Positions 18,176-27,055 of a stretch of 64,000 nt of DNA are shown piece by piece; position 1 is the stretch's first letter, and each line of letters begins with the position of its first letter. The stretch is from CAZKEG01 sp964601575 (GTDB lineage Bacteria > Desulfobacterota > Thermodesulfobacteria > Thermodesulfobacteriales > Thermodesulfatatoraceae). The notes under the pieces were generated by a model. That model did no database searches, had not been told where the DNA came from, and worked only from the letters and a program-made list of their open reading frames with translations. Both the position numbers and the translations under genes were made by a program. The DNA lies in assembly GCA_964601575.1 (NCBI GenBank), contig CAZROA010000069.1:13221-77220 (forward strand), in the 5' to 3' direction.

Positions 18176-18880
18176 ATGAGGCCGAAACACATTGTCATCC
18201 TCACCGGAGCGGGGATTTCCGCCGAGTCTGGAATACAGACCTTTCGTGGGTCAGGGGGGCTTTGGAAGCAATATCGGATCGAAGAGGTGGCCACTCCTGA
18301 GGCCTTTGCGCAAAACCCCGACTTTGTCCATGAGTTTTACAACCAACGCCGTAAGGATCTCCTCAAGGTCGAACCCAATGCCGCCCACTATGCTTTGGCC
18401 CGCTTAGAAAGCGAATATCCCGGAGAGGTCTTGGTGATCACGCAAAACGTGGATGACCTCCATGAACGAGCAGGGACCAAGAACCTGCTTCACATGCACG
18501 GAGAATTACTCAAAATACGCTGTACCGAGTGCGGTGGCATCTTCCGTGAGACCGGTGAGATCACTACGGCCTCGATCTGTCCGCGTTGTGGGGAAAAGGG
18601 TACCCTTCGGCCACATATTGTCTGGTTTGGAGAGATGCCTTTTTACCTTGATGAAATCCACGAGGCCCTAAGGCGGTGTGATCTCTTTGTGGCCATTGGC
18701 ACCTCCGGCACGGTTTATCCGGCGGCGGGTTTTGTCGCCGTGGCCCGCAAGAACATGGCTCATTGCGTGGAGCTTAATCTGGAACCCTCGGCGGTGGCTG
18801 AACTCTTTCATGAACACCACTACGGCCCGGCCACCAAGGTGGTGCCGGCCTTTGTCGAGAAACTCTTGAAAGAGATCTAA
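18176..18880 (+). CDS. cobB: NAD-dependent protein deacylase (sirtuin, CobB-like)
   Basis: Removes acyl groups from lysine using NAD. 234 residues, the normal bacterial length. Motifs seen are TGAGISAESGIQTFRG for NAD binding, TQNVDDLHERAG, catalytic His in HMHGELL, a zinc site with CTECGG and CPRCGEKG, and IGTSGTVYPAAGF. The class III Tyr/Arg pair that favours desuccinylation is present in FYNQRRK. It begins 7 bases after the ParB-like gene and is the last gene of that operon. The fold and chemistry are sure; the acyl preference is inferred. Confidence 0.95.
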   Translation: MRPKHIVILTGAGISAESGIQTFRGSGGLWKQYRIEEVATPEAFAQNPDFVHEFYNQRRKDLLKVEPNAAHYALARLESEYPGEVLVITQNVDDLHERAGTKNLLHMHGELLKIRCTECGGIFRETGEITTASICPRCGEKGTLRPHIVWFGEMPFYLDEIHEALRRCDLFVAIGTSGTVYPAAGFVAVARKNMAHCVELNLEPSAVAELFHEHHYGPATKVVPAFVEKLLKEI

Positions 18881-18912
18881 ATCAGGCGGTTTACCAAACG
18901 GCCCTTGAAAGA

Positions 18913-19644
18913 TTACAAGATCATATAACGGGCCACGCTCATCAGATAGAAGGCGGCGGTTTCAGCCCGCAGGATATAAGGCCCAAGAGAAACGGGGATA
19001 AAGCCCTTACTGCGTAAAAATTCGACTTCAGGGCCTGAAAATCCCCCTTCTGGCCCGGAAAGTAAGGCCAAGCTTTTCCCTGAAAAGCCTTCTAATACTT
19101 CTTTTAGGCTGTGTTCTTCTTCCCCTTCATAGGCCAATATCTTGAGTTCTGCCTCTTCTCTCAGGTTTTGGAGGGGGATTGGGCCTTCTATTTCTAAGGC
19201 CCAGAGGCGACGACATTGTTTTAAGGCCTGAAGGGCCCGCTTGTTTAGTTTTTCTCGGAACCTTTTGTCTCCGTGCACCACGGTCCTTTCGGTGATCAAT
19301 AAGACCACCCTTTTCAGGCCTAATTCCACGGCCTTCTCCACCAGCATGGAGGTGTTTTCTTTTTTGAGTAAGGGGAGGAGGAGGGTTATTTCTTTTTCAG
19401 GCGGTGGTTCTTTCCTCAAGAGTCTGTGGACCAGGATTTTGGCCTCTTTTCGTTTAATACTTTGCACTTCGCCCAGGTATTCATGCCCACAACCGTCGAT
19501 CAAGATTACCTGAGCCCCTTCCTTTAGGCGCAAAACGTGGATCAAGTGATGGGCCTCTCCTTCGTCTAGCCAGACCAGGGCCCCTGGGCTAAGGCCTTGG
19601 GCCAGAAAACGATTTAGGGATTTTTGAGATCGAGCATCACCCAT
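18913..19644 (-). CDS. rsmE: 16S rRNA (uracil-1498-N3)-methyltransferase
   Basis: SPOUT-class methyltransferase acting on small-subunit rRNA. 243 residues. An N-terminal PUA-like part (EGEAHHLIHVLRLKEG) is followed by the knotted SAM-binding end LLSGPEGGFSGPEVEFL and SLGPYILRAETA, which are RsmE signatures. The ATG overlaps the end of prmA by 31 bases, an unusually long overlap, but no later good start is seen. The pairing of prmA and rsmE is common in bacteria. Confidence 0.94.
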   Translation of the reverse strand: MGDARSQKSLNRFLAQGLSPGALVWLDEGEAHHLIHVLRLKEGAQVILIDGCGHEYLGEVQSIKRKEAKILVHRLLRKEPPPEKEITLLLPLLKKENTSMLVEKAVELGLKRVVLLITERTVVHGDKRFREKLNKRALQALKQCRRLWALEIEGPIPLQNLREEAELKILAYEGEEEHSLKEVLEGFSGKSLALLSGPEGGFSGPEVEFLRSKGFIPVSLGPYILRAETAAFYLMSVARYMIL

Positions 19645-20543
19645 TCTTCAAATTCGGGATCAATGGCCTGGTAAACGAGCTTAAGCCCCAAAGAGGTATA
19701 GGTTTCAAGGAGTTCTTCCACCTCTTCCTTTAAGAAACCAGAAAGTAATAGACGTCCACCGGGATGAAGGATGAAGACAATGGGTTCGGCCAAGAGCTTT
19801 AATTCATAAGAGGCAATGTTGGCCATGATGAGATCAAAACAATCGGCCAGTTCCCAGACCGGGGTGGTACTTACGTAGACCTTTTCATGGACGTGGTTGC
19901 GATAGACATTTTGTCTGGCCACTTCTGCGGCTTCGGGATCAATATCGATGGCCACTACCTCTTTGGCCCCTAGCTTGGCCGCGGCAATGGCCAGGATGCC
20001 TGTCCCTGTGCCAAGGTCAAGGGTGTAAGGTTCAAATCCGTTGGGCCAAAAGACTTCCTCAAATAGGGATTCCAGCCTTTGAAGAATGAGATAAGTCGAA
20101 GGATGGCGTCCGGTCCCAAAGGCTCGACCTGGGTCTATTTCAATCACTATTTCGTCCTTTTTCGGGACATAAATCTCCCAAGAGGGCTTGATTACTAAAC
20201 GTTTGGTGACCTTGTGGGGTTTAAAATACTCTTGCCAGGCACAGGCCCAATCTTCCTCTGGCAAGGGTTTGGTTTCGACATCAAGCTTGACCTCACCCGG
20301 AAAGAGTTCTTCAAGCCCGGCCAAGTATTGATAGAGCCTTTTGATAAGACCAGTTTCTGCCTGCTCCGGAGCAAAATATCCCACGACACGCACCCGAGGA
20401 CCCTCTTCGGGATGAGGCTCAAGGTCTTCGATTTTGACCCCGTGCCCGGTAAGCTCGACCAGAAAATTGGTCACCGGATCGGCCAGATGTTCAGGAAGAT
20501 TGATACTTACTTCCAACCAAATACGTTCTTCTTTTGTTTCCAT
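19614..20543 (-). CDS. prmA: Ribosomal protein L11 methyltransferase
   Basis: Trimethylates ribosomal protein L11 using SAM. About 309 residues. An N-terminal ferredoxin-like substrate domain (about 1-70) is followed by the methyltransferase fold: DPGRAFGTGRHPST, LDLGTGTGILAIAAAKLG (motif I), AIDIDPEAAEVARQN and MANIASYEL. The ATG at 20543 gives a normal N-terminus (METKEERIWLEVSI); the upstream in-frame start adds 21 residues that run toward the divergent peptidase gene. It is transcribed away from that M23 peptidase gene. Confidence 0.94.
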   Translation of the reverse strand: METKEERIWLEVSINLPEHLADPVTNFLVELTGHGVKIEDLEPHPEEGPRVRVVGYFAPEQAETGLIKRLYQYLAGLEELFPGEVKLDVETKPLPEEDWACAWQEYFKPHKVTKRLVIKPSWEIYVPKKDEIVIEIDPGRAFGTGRHPSTYLILQRLESLFEEVFWPNGFEPYTLDLGTGTGILAIAAAKLGAKEVVAIDIDPEAAEVARQNVYRNHVHEKVYVSTTPVWELADCFDLIMANIASYELKLLAEPIVFILHPGGRLLLSGFLKEEVEELLETYTSLGLKLVYQAIDPEFEEWVMLDLKNP

Positions 20544-20604
20544 AAATTCCAACTCAAGCACAAAATACTTGATTTTTGAAGGTCTTTCTGGCAATCTCCG
20601 GGGC

Positions 20605-21474
20605 ATGGAAAAGAGAGAGGGGTTGTCTGTGCCACCTCAAACAGACGAAGCAAATAACCCTACAAGCATTAAGACCGTCGCCCTTTTGGGGACTTCCATC
20701 CTGGCCATTTTCTTGTCCGTCCTGGTGGCGGTACTACTTTGGAGTAATCGTCAGCTCCAACAGGAGATAAGCCATCTCAAACGCCAGGTCGTGGCCCTTG
20801 AGCTGCGTGAAAAGGAATTAGAGACCCAGATCAACCAACTGCAGCGGGAAAAAGAAGAACTTTTGCAGAACGCCGTGGGGCTCCTCCGGCAGCGGTCTTC
20901 CCTGATGAAGAAGCTCATCTCCGAGCTCGGGCTCTCCCGCTACGTAAAAAAATTGGCCTCCCTTCCACCCAGGGGCCAGGGTGGTCCGTATTTGCCCCCG
21001 CGTGAGGAGTACAAAGCCCTCCTGAAGAGGATGGATAAATATCTGAGCATGATCCAAAAGGTCCCCATAGGCAAACCGTGTAAGGGATATATTTCTTCTT
21101 ATTATGGTTTTAGGCGAGATCCGTTTACCGGCAAACGCGCCTTTCACGCTGGAATCGACATCGTGGGCCGTTACGGAGAGCCGGTACGGGCCACAGCCGA
21201 TGGGGTGGTCTATCGGGTAGGTTATCAGCGGGGCCTGGGGCGCTACGTAAAGATCAAACACAAGCACGGTTATTTAACCGTCTATGGACATCTGCGCAAA
21301 TACATAGTCAAACGCGGGGAGCGGGTCCACAAAGGAGACATTATTGGCTACCTGGGAAATACAGGGCGTAGTACCGGGCCTCATCTGCATTATGAAATAC
21401 GTTATTGGGGCCGTCCCCTGAATCCCCTCAAGTTCATCCGCGCCGAACGCAAGTTAGCCCGTCTGACACATTAA
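20605..21474 (+). CDS. M23 family metallopeptidase, membrane-anchored
   Basis: 289-residue cell-wall peptidase or amidase activator. One N-terminal membrane segment (about 24-46), then a periplasmic coiled coil (about 48-95; QQEISHLKRQVVALELREKE), a linker, and an LytM/M23 domain (about 155-275). Zinc ligands are visible: the first His and Asp in FHAGIDIVG, and HLHYE near the end. All ligands look intact, so it could be an active endopeptidase of the MepM type rather than an EnvC-like activator. The start is the ATG at 20605; a longer in-frame ORF upstream overlaps prmA and is not credible. Confidence 0.85.
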   Translation: MEKREGLSVPPQTDEANNPTSIKTVALLGTSILAIFLSVLVAVLLWSNRQLQQEISHLKRQVVALELREKELETQINQLQREKEELLQNAVGLLRQRSSLMKKLISELGLSRYVKKLASLPPRGQGGPYLPPREEYKALLKRMDKYLSMIQKVPIGKPCKGYISSYYGFRRDPFTGKRAFHAGIDIVGRYGEPVRATADGVVYRVGYQRGLGRYVKIKHKHGYLTVYGHLRKYIVKRGERVHKGDIIGYLGNTGRSTGPHLHYEIRYWGRPLNPLKFIRAERKLARLTH

Positions 21475-21491
21475 TCTTGTAAAAGAAGAGC

Positions 21492-21531
21492 AAACCCTGC
21501 GAGGAGAAGGGCATCTCCCCTCGCAGGGTTT
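21492..21531. terminator. Bidirectional intrinsic terminator
   Basis: A perfect 13-base-pair stem (AAACCCTGCGAGG / CCTCGCAGGGTTT) with a 14-base loop lies between the convergent M23 peptidase and chemoreceptor genes. T-rich ends on the plus side (GGGTTTTAGGTTT) and A-rich ends on the other let it work in both directions. Confidence 0.85.
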
Positions 21532-21536
21532 TAGGT

Positions 21537-23438
21537 TTAAGTCTTGAATTGGTTGACCAGTCTTTTCATCGTCTCGGAGAGTTCGGCCAGTTTTTCGCGT
21601 TCCTCTTTTACTCGGTTCATACTTTCTCTGGTCAATTCCGCCGCCTTTTTCATTTCCGGCACCAGGGCCGAGAGCCCTTCGGCCTGTTGGGCCACATTGG
21701 TCATGTTTTCGGAGATTCCAGAGACCGTGGCCGTTTGTTCTTCGACCGCCGCGGCAATGGTCCCGGAGACCTCGCTGATCTGGGAGATCACCTCCGAGAT
21801 TTGCTGGATGGACTGGACCACCCGATCAGAGGCCTCCTGGATACCTCTGATCTTCTGGGCAATGTCCTCGGTGGCCTCGCCGGTCTGCCGGGCCAGCTCT
21901 TTGACCTCGTTGGCCACCACGGCAAAACCCTTGCCCGCCTCTCCCGCACGAGCGGCCTCAATGGTGGCGTTTAAAGCCAGGAGATTGGTCTGATCGGCAA
22001 TGGAGTTGATAAAGTTTACCACTTCGCCGATCTCTTTAGACCCTTGCCCGAGCTCTTCGATTACCTGGGCCACCAGCCGGACCTTTTCTTGGGCCTCATT
22101 GGCGATATTGGCTGCGTTGGAAGTTTGTTGCGAGATCTCAGCTACTGCCCGTTCCATCTCGGTGATCATCTGGTGGACCTCATCGGCTCGCCCGGCCAGA
22201 GAACGACTGGTATCGGCAATGCGGTCGGTCTGGCTTTCGACTAGATTGACTCCTTCTTCCAGGGCGTGGGCGGCGTCTTCCAGTCTGTCTGAGGTATGAG
22301 CAATGTGGACCACTTGGTCCTTCAGGCGTTTAACCAGCCGACGCAACTTATCGAGGAAGAGATTGAAGGCCTTGGAGAGTTTGCCCATTTCGTCCTGTCC
22401 GGTGATGGGAAGTTCTTTGGTCAGATCCCCTTCACCCTGAGCGATATCTTCCATACGGTGCACCGCAAGAGAAAGCTGTCGACTAAGGGCACGGGCCAAC
22501 CAGAGGGCCATGGCTAAAGCTGCTAAAAAGGCCAGGCTCATGGTCAATAAACTTTGTTTGATAGTCTTGGCGGCCAAGGCAGCCAGATCGGAAAGATCTC
22601 GCCCTACCACCAAGACGCCGATAGTCTTGCCTTCAAAGTCTTTGATCGGTTCAAGGCCTAGACCGTAGTCTTTGAACATTTTTTCTCTTTCTCCCTTAAG
22701 TCCTTGCTGCAGAATTTCTGGAGTGACAGCCCCTGGTTTTATCTTTTTGAAAGAAGAGGCCAGTCGAAATTCTCCTACCCTTTCTCCTAACAACTCTTCC
22801 TTTATAAAACGAGCTGTTTCTGGAGTCACAAAGGCCGCCATGGCATTCTCTTCTCCACTGGCTAGACGAAAAATTTCTTCCATAGGGATTTCAGCTTCGA
22901 CACTACCAACGTATTTACCTTGATAAAAAATAGGAGCAATGGCCCGTACAGCTAAGCCGTGATGTCCAATCTCGATCCCTTCTTCAGGTTGGTGACTCTG
23001 AAGGATGGCCGCTACCATAGGGCGGTAGCTGGTAAGATCATCTCCGTAATCGTTGGGATTCCACGTTCGCAAAAAGGAACGACCATCCGGGGTATGAAAA
23101 TGGAGGGCGAAATCAAGCCCAGAATGTTTTTTGGCCTTCTTAAGAATAGGCCTCACTAGCTCCAACAGGGCTTGACGATCCCTGGAAGCTATATCTTGTT
23201 GGACTCGGCTTATCTGTGAAACGGTATCAACAAGGATGGTCTCTGCGGTCAAGGCCTCATCGATACTCTTCTTAAGAGTAGAAACGCTATCTGAAACTTG
23301 TTCTTTTCCGGCGCGTAAGATTAAGCGTTTGGTAGCCAAAGAGGTGTACCAAAAGGAGATGAGAGAAAGGAGAAAAGCAGCCGCAAGGAAAGGGATCAGA
23401 ATTTTATACTTGAGAGAAAGATCATAATATCCCTTCAT
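21537..23438 (-). CDS. Methyl-accepting chemotaxis protein
   Basis: 633-residue chemoreceptor. TM1 at about 12-32, a periplasmic Cache-type sensor (about 35-290, resembling dCache_3; contains [20 protein letters not shown] and [14 protein letters not shown]), TM2 at about 293-315, HAMP (about 316-370), then the signalling domain (about 375-633) with the conserved tip [20 protein letters not shown]. The ligand is unknown. A sigma-28 promoter lies upstream, tying it to flagellar regulation. cheX is divergently transcribed next door, so motility is likely although no flagellar genes are seen here. Confidence 0.93.
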   Translation of the reverse strand: MKGYYDLSLKYKILIPFLAAAFLLSLISFWYTSLATKRLILRAGKEQVSDSVSTLKKSIDEALTAETILVDTVSQISRVQQDIASRDRQALLELVRPILKKAKKHSGLDFALHFHTPDGRSFLRTWNPNDYGDDLTSYRPMVAAILQSHQPEEGIEIGHHGLAVRAIAPIFYQGKYVGSVEAEIPMEEIFRLASGEENAMAAFVTPETARFIKEELLGERVGEFRLASSFKKIKPGAVTPEILQQGLKGEREKMFKDYGLGLEPIKDFEGKTIGVLVVGRDLSDLAALAAKTIKQSLLTMSLAFLAALAMALWLARALSRQLSLAVHRMEDIAQGEGDLTKELPITGQDEMGKLSKAFNLFLDKLRRLVKRLKDQVVHIAHTSDRLEDAAHALEEGVNLVESQTDRIADTSRSLAGRADEVHQMITEMERAVAEISQQTSNAANIANEAQEKVRLVAQVIEELGQGSKEIGEVVNFINSIADQTNLLALNATIEAARAGEAGKGFAVVANEVKELARQTGEATEDIAQKIRGIQEASDRVVQSIQQISEVISQISEVSGTIAAAVEEQTATVSGISENMTNVAQQAEGLSALVPEMKKAAELTRESMNRVKEEREKLAELSETMKRLVNQFKT

Positions 23439-23488
23439 TTGGCCCTCCTTGGGGAAAAATTTTTAATGGATGGAGACTGCTTCATAAC

Positions 23489-23515
23489 TTTTCGGCTTCG
23501 ATTAGAGAAGCTTTA
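23489..23515 (-). promoter_or_regulatory. Sigma-28 (FliA) promoter of the chemoreceptor gene
   Basis: On the minus strand: TAAAGCTT, 11 bases, GCCGAAAA. This matches the FliA consensus TAAAGTTT-N11-GCCGATAA with the exact spacing and two mismatches. It lies about 50 bases before the chemoreceptor start. Confidence 0.75.
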
Positions 23516-23599
23516 AGTCTTGCTCTAGACTTTTCTCATCAAGAAAAGGCCGATTTTTTCCGAAGAATTTAGAGACCGCATCAATACGAGGAGGCATCA

Positions 23600-24070
23600 A
23601 TGGGCATCACCATCTTTGAAGCCCTGGAAGAATCGGTCAAAGAGGTAATCTCTGCTTACACCGGCCAGGCCCCTGAGGCCGGAAAACCCTTTGTTCGGAA
23701 GGAACCCGAGGCCTTAGGCGAGATCTCGGCCATAAACGGCCTGGCTGGTTCCGGTTTTACCGGGATGCTTACCGTAACCTTTACCAAAGAATGTATTTTC
23801 AAGATTGTTTCCAGTCTCTTCGGCACCACCCCAACAGAAATAGACGAAGAGGTCCGGGATGCCGCCGGGGAGCTGGCCAATCAGATCTGTGGGTCCTTTA
23901 GGCGGCGTTTTGAACAACAGGGCATTTCCCTCCAGGCCGCCGTACCGGTGATCATCACCGGAGAGAAACACACCGTGACCCCTCTCTGCCAGAGCCAACG
24001 CATGGCCATGCCCTTTAAGGTTGACGGGACTCAGATGGTGGTAGAACTCTGTCTTGACCGTAAAGCTTAG
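23600..24070 (+). CDS. cheX: CheX-like chemotaxis phosphatase
   Basis: A 156-residue CheC/CheX-family protein that dephosphorylates CheY-P, resetting the chemotaxis signal. The single catalytic helix is seen in DAAGELANQICGSFRRRF, with the Glu and Asn spaced as in active members; CheC has two such helices and CheX one. GAGGAGGCATCA precedes the ATG. It is divergent from the chemoreceptor, which supports the role, and ends one base from a convergent flavoprotein gene. Confidence 0.85.
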   Translation: MGITIFEALEESVKEVISAYTGQAPEAGKPFVRKEPEALGEISAINGLAGSGFTGMLTVTFTKECIFKIVSSLFGTTPTEIDEEVRDAAGELANQICGSFRRRFEQQGISLQAAVPVIITGEKHTVTPLCQSQRMAMPFKVDGTQMVVELCLDRKA

Positions 24071-24071
24071 A

Positions 24072-24677
24072 TCAAGGGGAGAGGCTCCTCGTCACCGGCC
24101 ACTCCGAGGGAGGAAGATTAATCGATCGGCCCAGATGGAATGCCTCGGCTAAGGCCTTGGGATGTTCAAGGATGGCCCCCTTTTTTTCTATTCCCCGATA
24201 AAAAAGCCCACCTTCGTATCGGGCATAGATGGCCTCGAAAAAATAGCGTACTACCCGGATCATGCCCTCAAATAATCGAGGGCCTTTGGTGGCCCCTATG
24301 GAAAAAAGGAGACCAAGCCTTTCTTTTCCCAAAGGAGGCGGTTTTTTTAAGACGTATCTTCGGACCCAATAGGCCTGGGCCCTTTCTATCAAGGCCTGGG
24401 TGTAGGCCGTAAGGTTGTAAAAAAAGACCGGGGAAGAGATAACGATAAGGTCAGCCTCCTCGATTTTGGGGTAAATCCGGGTCATATCGTCTTCGATGAC
24501 ACATATTCCGGTCTGATCGCACTGGCCACATTCGAGACAAGGGGTAATCCTGACCTTGGCCAGATAAATCTTTTCTGTCTTAGCCCCGGCTTCTTTGGCC
24601 CCTTTTAGGAAGGCATCGAGCAAAAGATCGGTATTTCCGCCCTTTCTAGGGCTTCCTTGAAAGGCAAGGATTTTCAT
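24072..24677 (-). CDS. Flavodoxin-like NADPH-dependent FMN reductase with a cysteine cluster
   Basis: 201 residues. The flavodoxin-type FMN site is QGSPRKGGNTDLLLDAFL at the N-terminus, then CLECGQCDQTGICVIEDDM (four cysteines at about 48-58), then SSPVFFYNLTAYTQALIERAQ. The cysteine pattern is common in iron-sulfur flavoproteins and related reductases of anaerobes (two short Cx2C-type pairs), but it is not clear that a cluster is bound. Electron partner unknown. Confidence 0.82.
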   Translation of the reverse strand: MKILAFQGSPRKGGNTDLLLDAFLKGAKEAGAKTEKIYLAKVRITPCLECGQCDQTGICVIEDDMTRIYPKIEEADLIVISSPVFFYNLTAYTQALIERAQAYWVRRYVLKKPPPLGKERLGLLFSIGATKGPRLFEGMIRVVRYFFEAIYARYEGGLFYRGIEKKGAILEHPKALAEAFHLGRSINLPPSEWPVTRSLSP

Positions 24678-24794
24678 TTCCGTAAGTAATAAAGGACTTG
24701 TCTCTAATTTTCAAAGAAAAAGAAGGCCGAATCTTTTTGGAGGTCTCTTAACCAGCCCTTTTCCGTTTGGTTTTCCTATGTTAAGCGAAAGGCT

Positions 24795-25628
24795 ATGAGA
24801 GAAATTGCCTGTGAAAAGATCATCGAAGCCGTGGCCCAGGGGGTCATCGAGGCCTGTTGTGATCTTCCCCCAGAGGTGGAAGAGGCCCTACGTCAGGCCA
24901 AAGCGAAGGAACCTTCTCCTCTGGCACGCAAGACCTTGGATATCCTTTTGGAAAACGCCGCCCTTGCCCGAAGAGAACACCTGCCCATCTGTCAGGATAC
25001 AGGGGTGGCGGTGGTCTTTGTTGAATTAGGAGAAGAAGTACGGGTCAAAGGGCTTGAGGAAGCCATCAATGAGGGGGTAAAGCAGGGCTATGAGCGGGGT
25101 TTCTTGCGCAAGTCCGTGGCTGATGTGATCACGCGAAAAAATACCGGCACCAATACCCCGGCCATTATTCACCTAAAGATAGTCCCAGGAGACCGGCTTA
25201 GATTTATCCTTTTACCCAAGGGTTGTGGTAGTGAAAACATGAGCCGTCTGACTATGCTCCCCCCGGCGGCGGGGCTTGAAGGAGTCAAACGATTTGTCCT
25301 GGAAACCGTGGCTGAGGCCGGTCCCAATCCCTGTCCCCCGGTGATAGTAGGCGTGGGCCTTGGTGGTACCTTTGAAAAGGCGGCCCTATTGGCCAAAGAG
25401 GCCCTGTGTCGCCCTTTGGGTACCCCTTCTTTGCGACCGGAGGTGGCCGAACTCGAGGCCGAACTCCTTTCGGCCATTAATCGTCTGGGCATTGGGCCCC
25501 TTGGTTTCGGCGGACAGACCACAGCCTTGGCGGTCCATGTCGAGGCCTTCCCCACCCATATTGCCAGTTTACCGGTGGCGGTGAACATCCAATGTCATGC
25601 CGCCCGGATCAAACGAATAGAACTTTGA
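24795..25628 (+). CDS. fumA: Fumarate hydratase class I, alpha subunit
   Basis: 277-residue alpha part of the [4Fe-4S] fumarase/tartrate dehydratase, which interconverts fumarate and malate. Cluster cysteines are placed as in the family: PICQDTGVAVVF, LPKGCGSENMSRL and PNPCPPVIVGVGLGG. Only the alpha subunit is present; the next gene is a HAD protein, not the beta subunit, so the beta must be elsewhere. The ribosome site is weak (AAAGG). Class I tartrate dehydratase alpha (ttdA) would look the same. Confidence 0.88.
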   Translation: MREIACEKIIEAVAQGVIEACCDLPPEVEEALRQAKAKEPSPLARKTLDILLENAALARREHLPICQDTGVAVVFVELGEEVRVKGLEEAINEGVKQGYERGFLRKSVADVITRKNTGTNTPAIIHLKIVPGDRLRFILLPKGCGSENMSRLTMLPPAAGLEGVKRFVLETVAEAGPNPCPPVIVGVGLGGTFEKAALLAKEALCRPLGTPSLRPEVAELEAELLSAINRLGIGPLGFGGQTTALAVHVEAFPTHIASLPVAVNIQCHAARIKRIEL

Positions 25629-25638
25629 GGAGGGTTAG

Positions 25639-26109
25639 ATGATCCAGGTAAAGATCCCTGGTGGTGAAGAACTTCGTTTGGAATACTTGGTCATGGATTT
25701 CAACGGCACCATGGCGGTGGATGGTAACCTCATCCCCGGGGTGAAAGAACGCCTGGAAAAACTGGCAGATAAGCTCAAGATTTATGTGATCACCGCTGAC
25801 ACCTTCGGTAAGGTCAAGGAGGCCCTAAAAGATAGCCCTTGTGAGATCACCATCCTGCCTGAAGGGGATCAAGACAAGGCCAAGTTGGAATTTGTTAAGG
25901 GGCTTGGGGAAGACAAGGTGGTGGCCTTTGGCAATGGGCGGAACGATAGCCTTATGTTAGAGGCCGCTGCCTTAGGGGTAGCGGTGCTCCTAAACGAAGG
26001 CGTAGCCCGCGAGACTTTATTTGTGGCCAATATCTTGGTCTCTAATATCCTTGATGCCCTTGATTTACTGCTGAATCCTTTGCGTCTTAAGGCTACTTTG
26101 CGGCGATAA
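25639..26109 (+). CDS. HAD-superfamily phosphatase-like protein
   Basis: 156 residues of the small HAD type related to the phosphorylation domain of P-type ATPases. Motif I appears as VMDFNGTMAVDG: the first Asp is present but the second Asp is replaced by Asn (DxN). GNGRNDSLMLEAAALG carries motif IV; the fold has no cap. It follows the fumarase alpha gene by 10 bases. Members of this family are usually annotated only as soluble P-type ATPase-like phosphatases. Whether it is a phosphatase here is uncertain. Confidence 0.75.
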   Translation: MIQVKIPGGEELRLEYLVMDFNGTMAVDGNLIPGVKERLEKLADKLKIYVITADTFGKVKEALKDSPCEITILPEGDQDKAKLEFVKGLGEDKVVAFGNGRNDSLMLEAAALGVAVLLNEGVARETLFVANILVSNILDALDLLLNPLRLKATLRR

Positions 26110-26215
26110 TCTCGTCCTTGATCTGAAATTCGTTCTGTTTTTGGACAAGAACGTCTTCTGCAAGCTGCACGGAGAAGAAAGCATGATAGGGTGAAAAGAG
26201 ACCGAAGGAGGAATT

Positions 26216-27046
26216 ATGGCGTTAGAGAAGAGGCTTGGGTTTATCGGTGGGGGGCAGATGGCCGAGGCCATGATCAAAGGCCTCCTGGCCTCAAAGACCG
26301 TTCAGCCGGAACAAATTCTGGTCTCTGAACCACTGCCCGAACGCCGAGACTATCTGGCTAAAACCTATAAAGTGACGGCCTTAGAAAGCAACCCCGCCCT
26401 GGTCAAAGAGGTGGAAATCGTTGTCCTGGCGGTCAAACCCCAAGTCCTGGCCGGGGTCTTAGAAGAGATCTCGCCGGTGGTTAATCCTTCGCATCATTTG
26501 ATCATCTCCATTGCCGCCGGAATCCCTTTGCTCTTTTTAGAAAGACGCTTACCCGAAGGGACTAGGGTCATCAGGGTCATGCCCAATACCCCAGCCCTGG
26601 TGCTTTCTGGGATCTCGGCCTATACCCCTGGCCAAAGGGCCACGGCTGAAGACTTGGCCCTGGCCAGAGAGATCCTCTCGGCCTTAGGCGAATGTCTGGA
26701 ACTCCCTGAGGTCTATTTTGACGCGGTGACCGGGCTTTCCGGCAGTGGGCCAGCCTTTGTAGCCCTCTTTATAGAGGCCTTGGTTGACGGCGGAGTAAAG
26801 GTAGGCCTTCCTAGGCCGGTGGCCGAAAGATTAGCGGTAGAGACCGTCCTTGGGACAGCCAAGCTGATGAAAGAGACCAAGCGCGATCCATATCAACTAA
26901 AGGCTATGGTCACTTCTCCCGGGGGGACCACTATTGCTGGGGTTAAGGCCATGGCTGAGGGGGCCTTTTCGGCCACGGTAATGGAGGCGGTGGAGGCCGC
27001 TACCAAGCGCTCGGAAGAGCTTTCAAAGCTTATTACCCAGGACTAG
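26216..27046 (+). CDS. proC: Pyrroline-5-carboxylate reductase
   Basis: Last step of proline synthesis, using NAD(P)H. 276 residues. The Rossmann motif is LGFIGGGQMAEAMIKGL; the substrate region has VMPNTPALVLSG and VTGLSGSGPAFVALFIEALVDGG, seen here as GLSGSGPAFV, and the end carries VTSPGGTTIAGVKAMAEG, seen as SPGGTTIAG. The GAAGGAGG site fixes the start. It is followed 9 bases later by hslO. Confidence 0.96.
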   Translation: MALEKRLGFIGGGQMAEAMIKGLLASKTVQPEQILVSEPLPERRDYLAKTYKVTALESNPALVKEVEIVVLAVKPQVLAGVLEEISPVVNPSHHLIISIAAGIPLLFLERRLPEGTRVIRVMPNTPALVLSGISAYTPGQRATAEDLALAREILSALGECLELPEVYFDAVTGLSGSGPAFVALFIEALVDGGVKVGLPRPVAERLAVETVLGTAKLMKETKRDPYQLKAMVTSPGGTTIAGVKAMAEGAFSATVMEAVEAATKRSEELSKLITQD

Positions 27047-27055
27047 GAGGCCAAG

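Noticed and set aside
21544..22517. A run of long plus-strand ORFs
   Set aside because: Antisense to the low-complexity signalling domain of the chemoreceptor.
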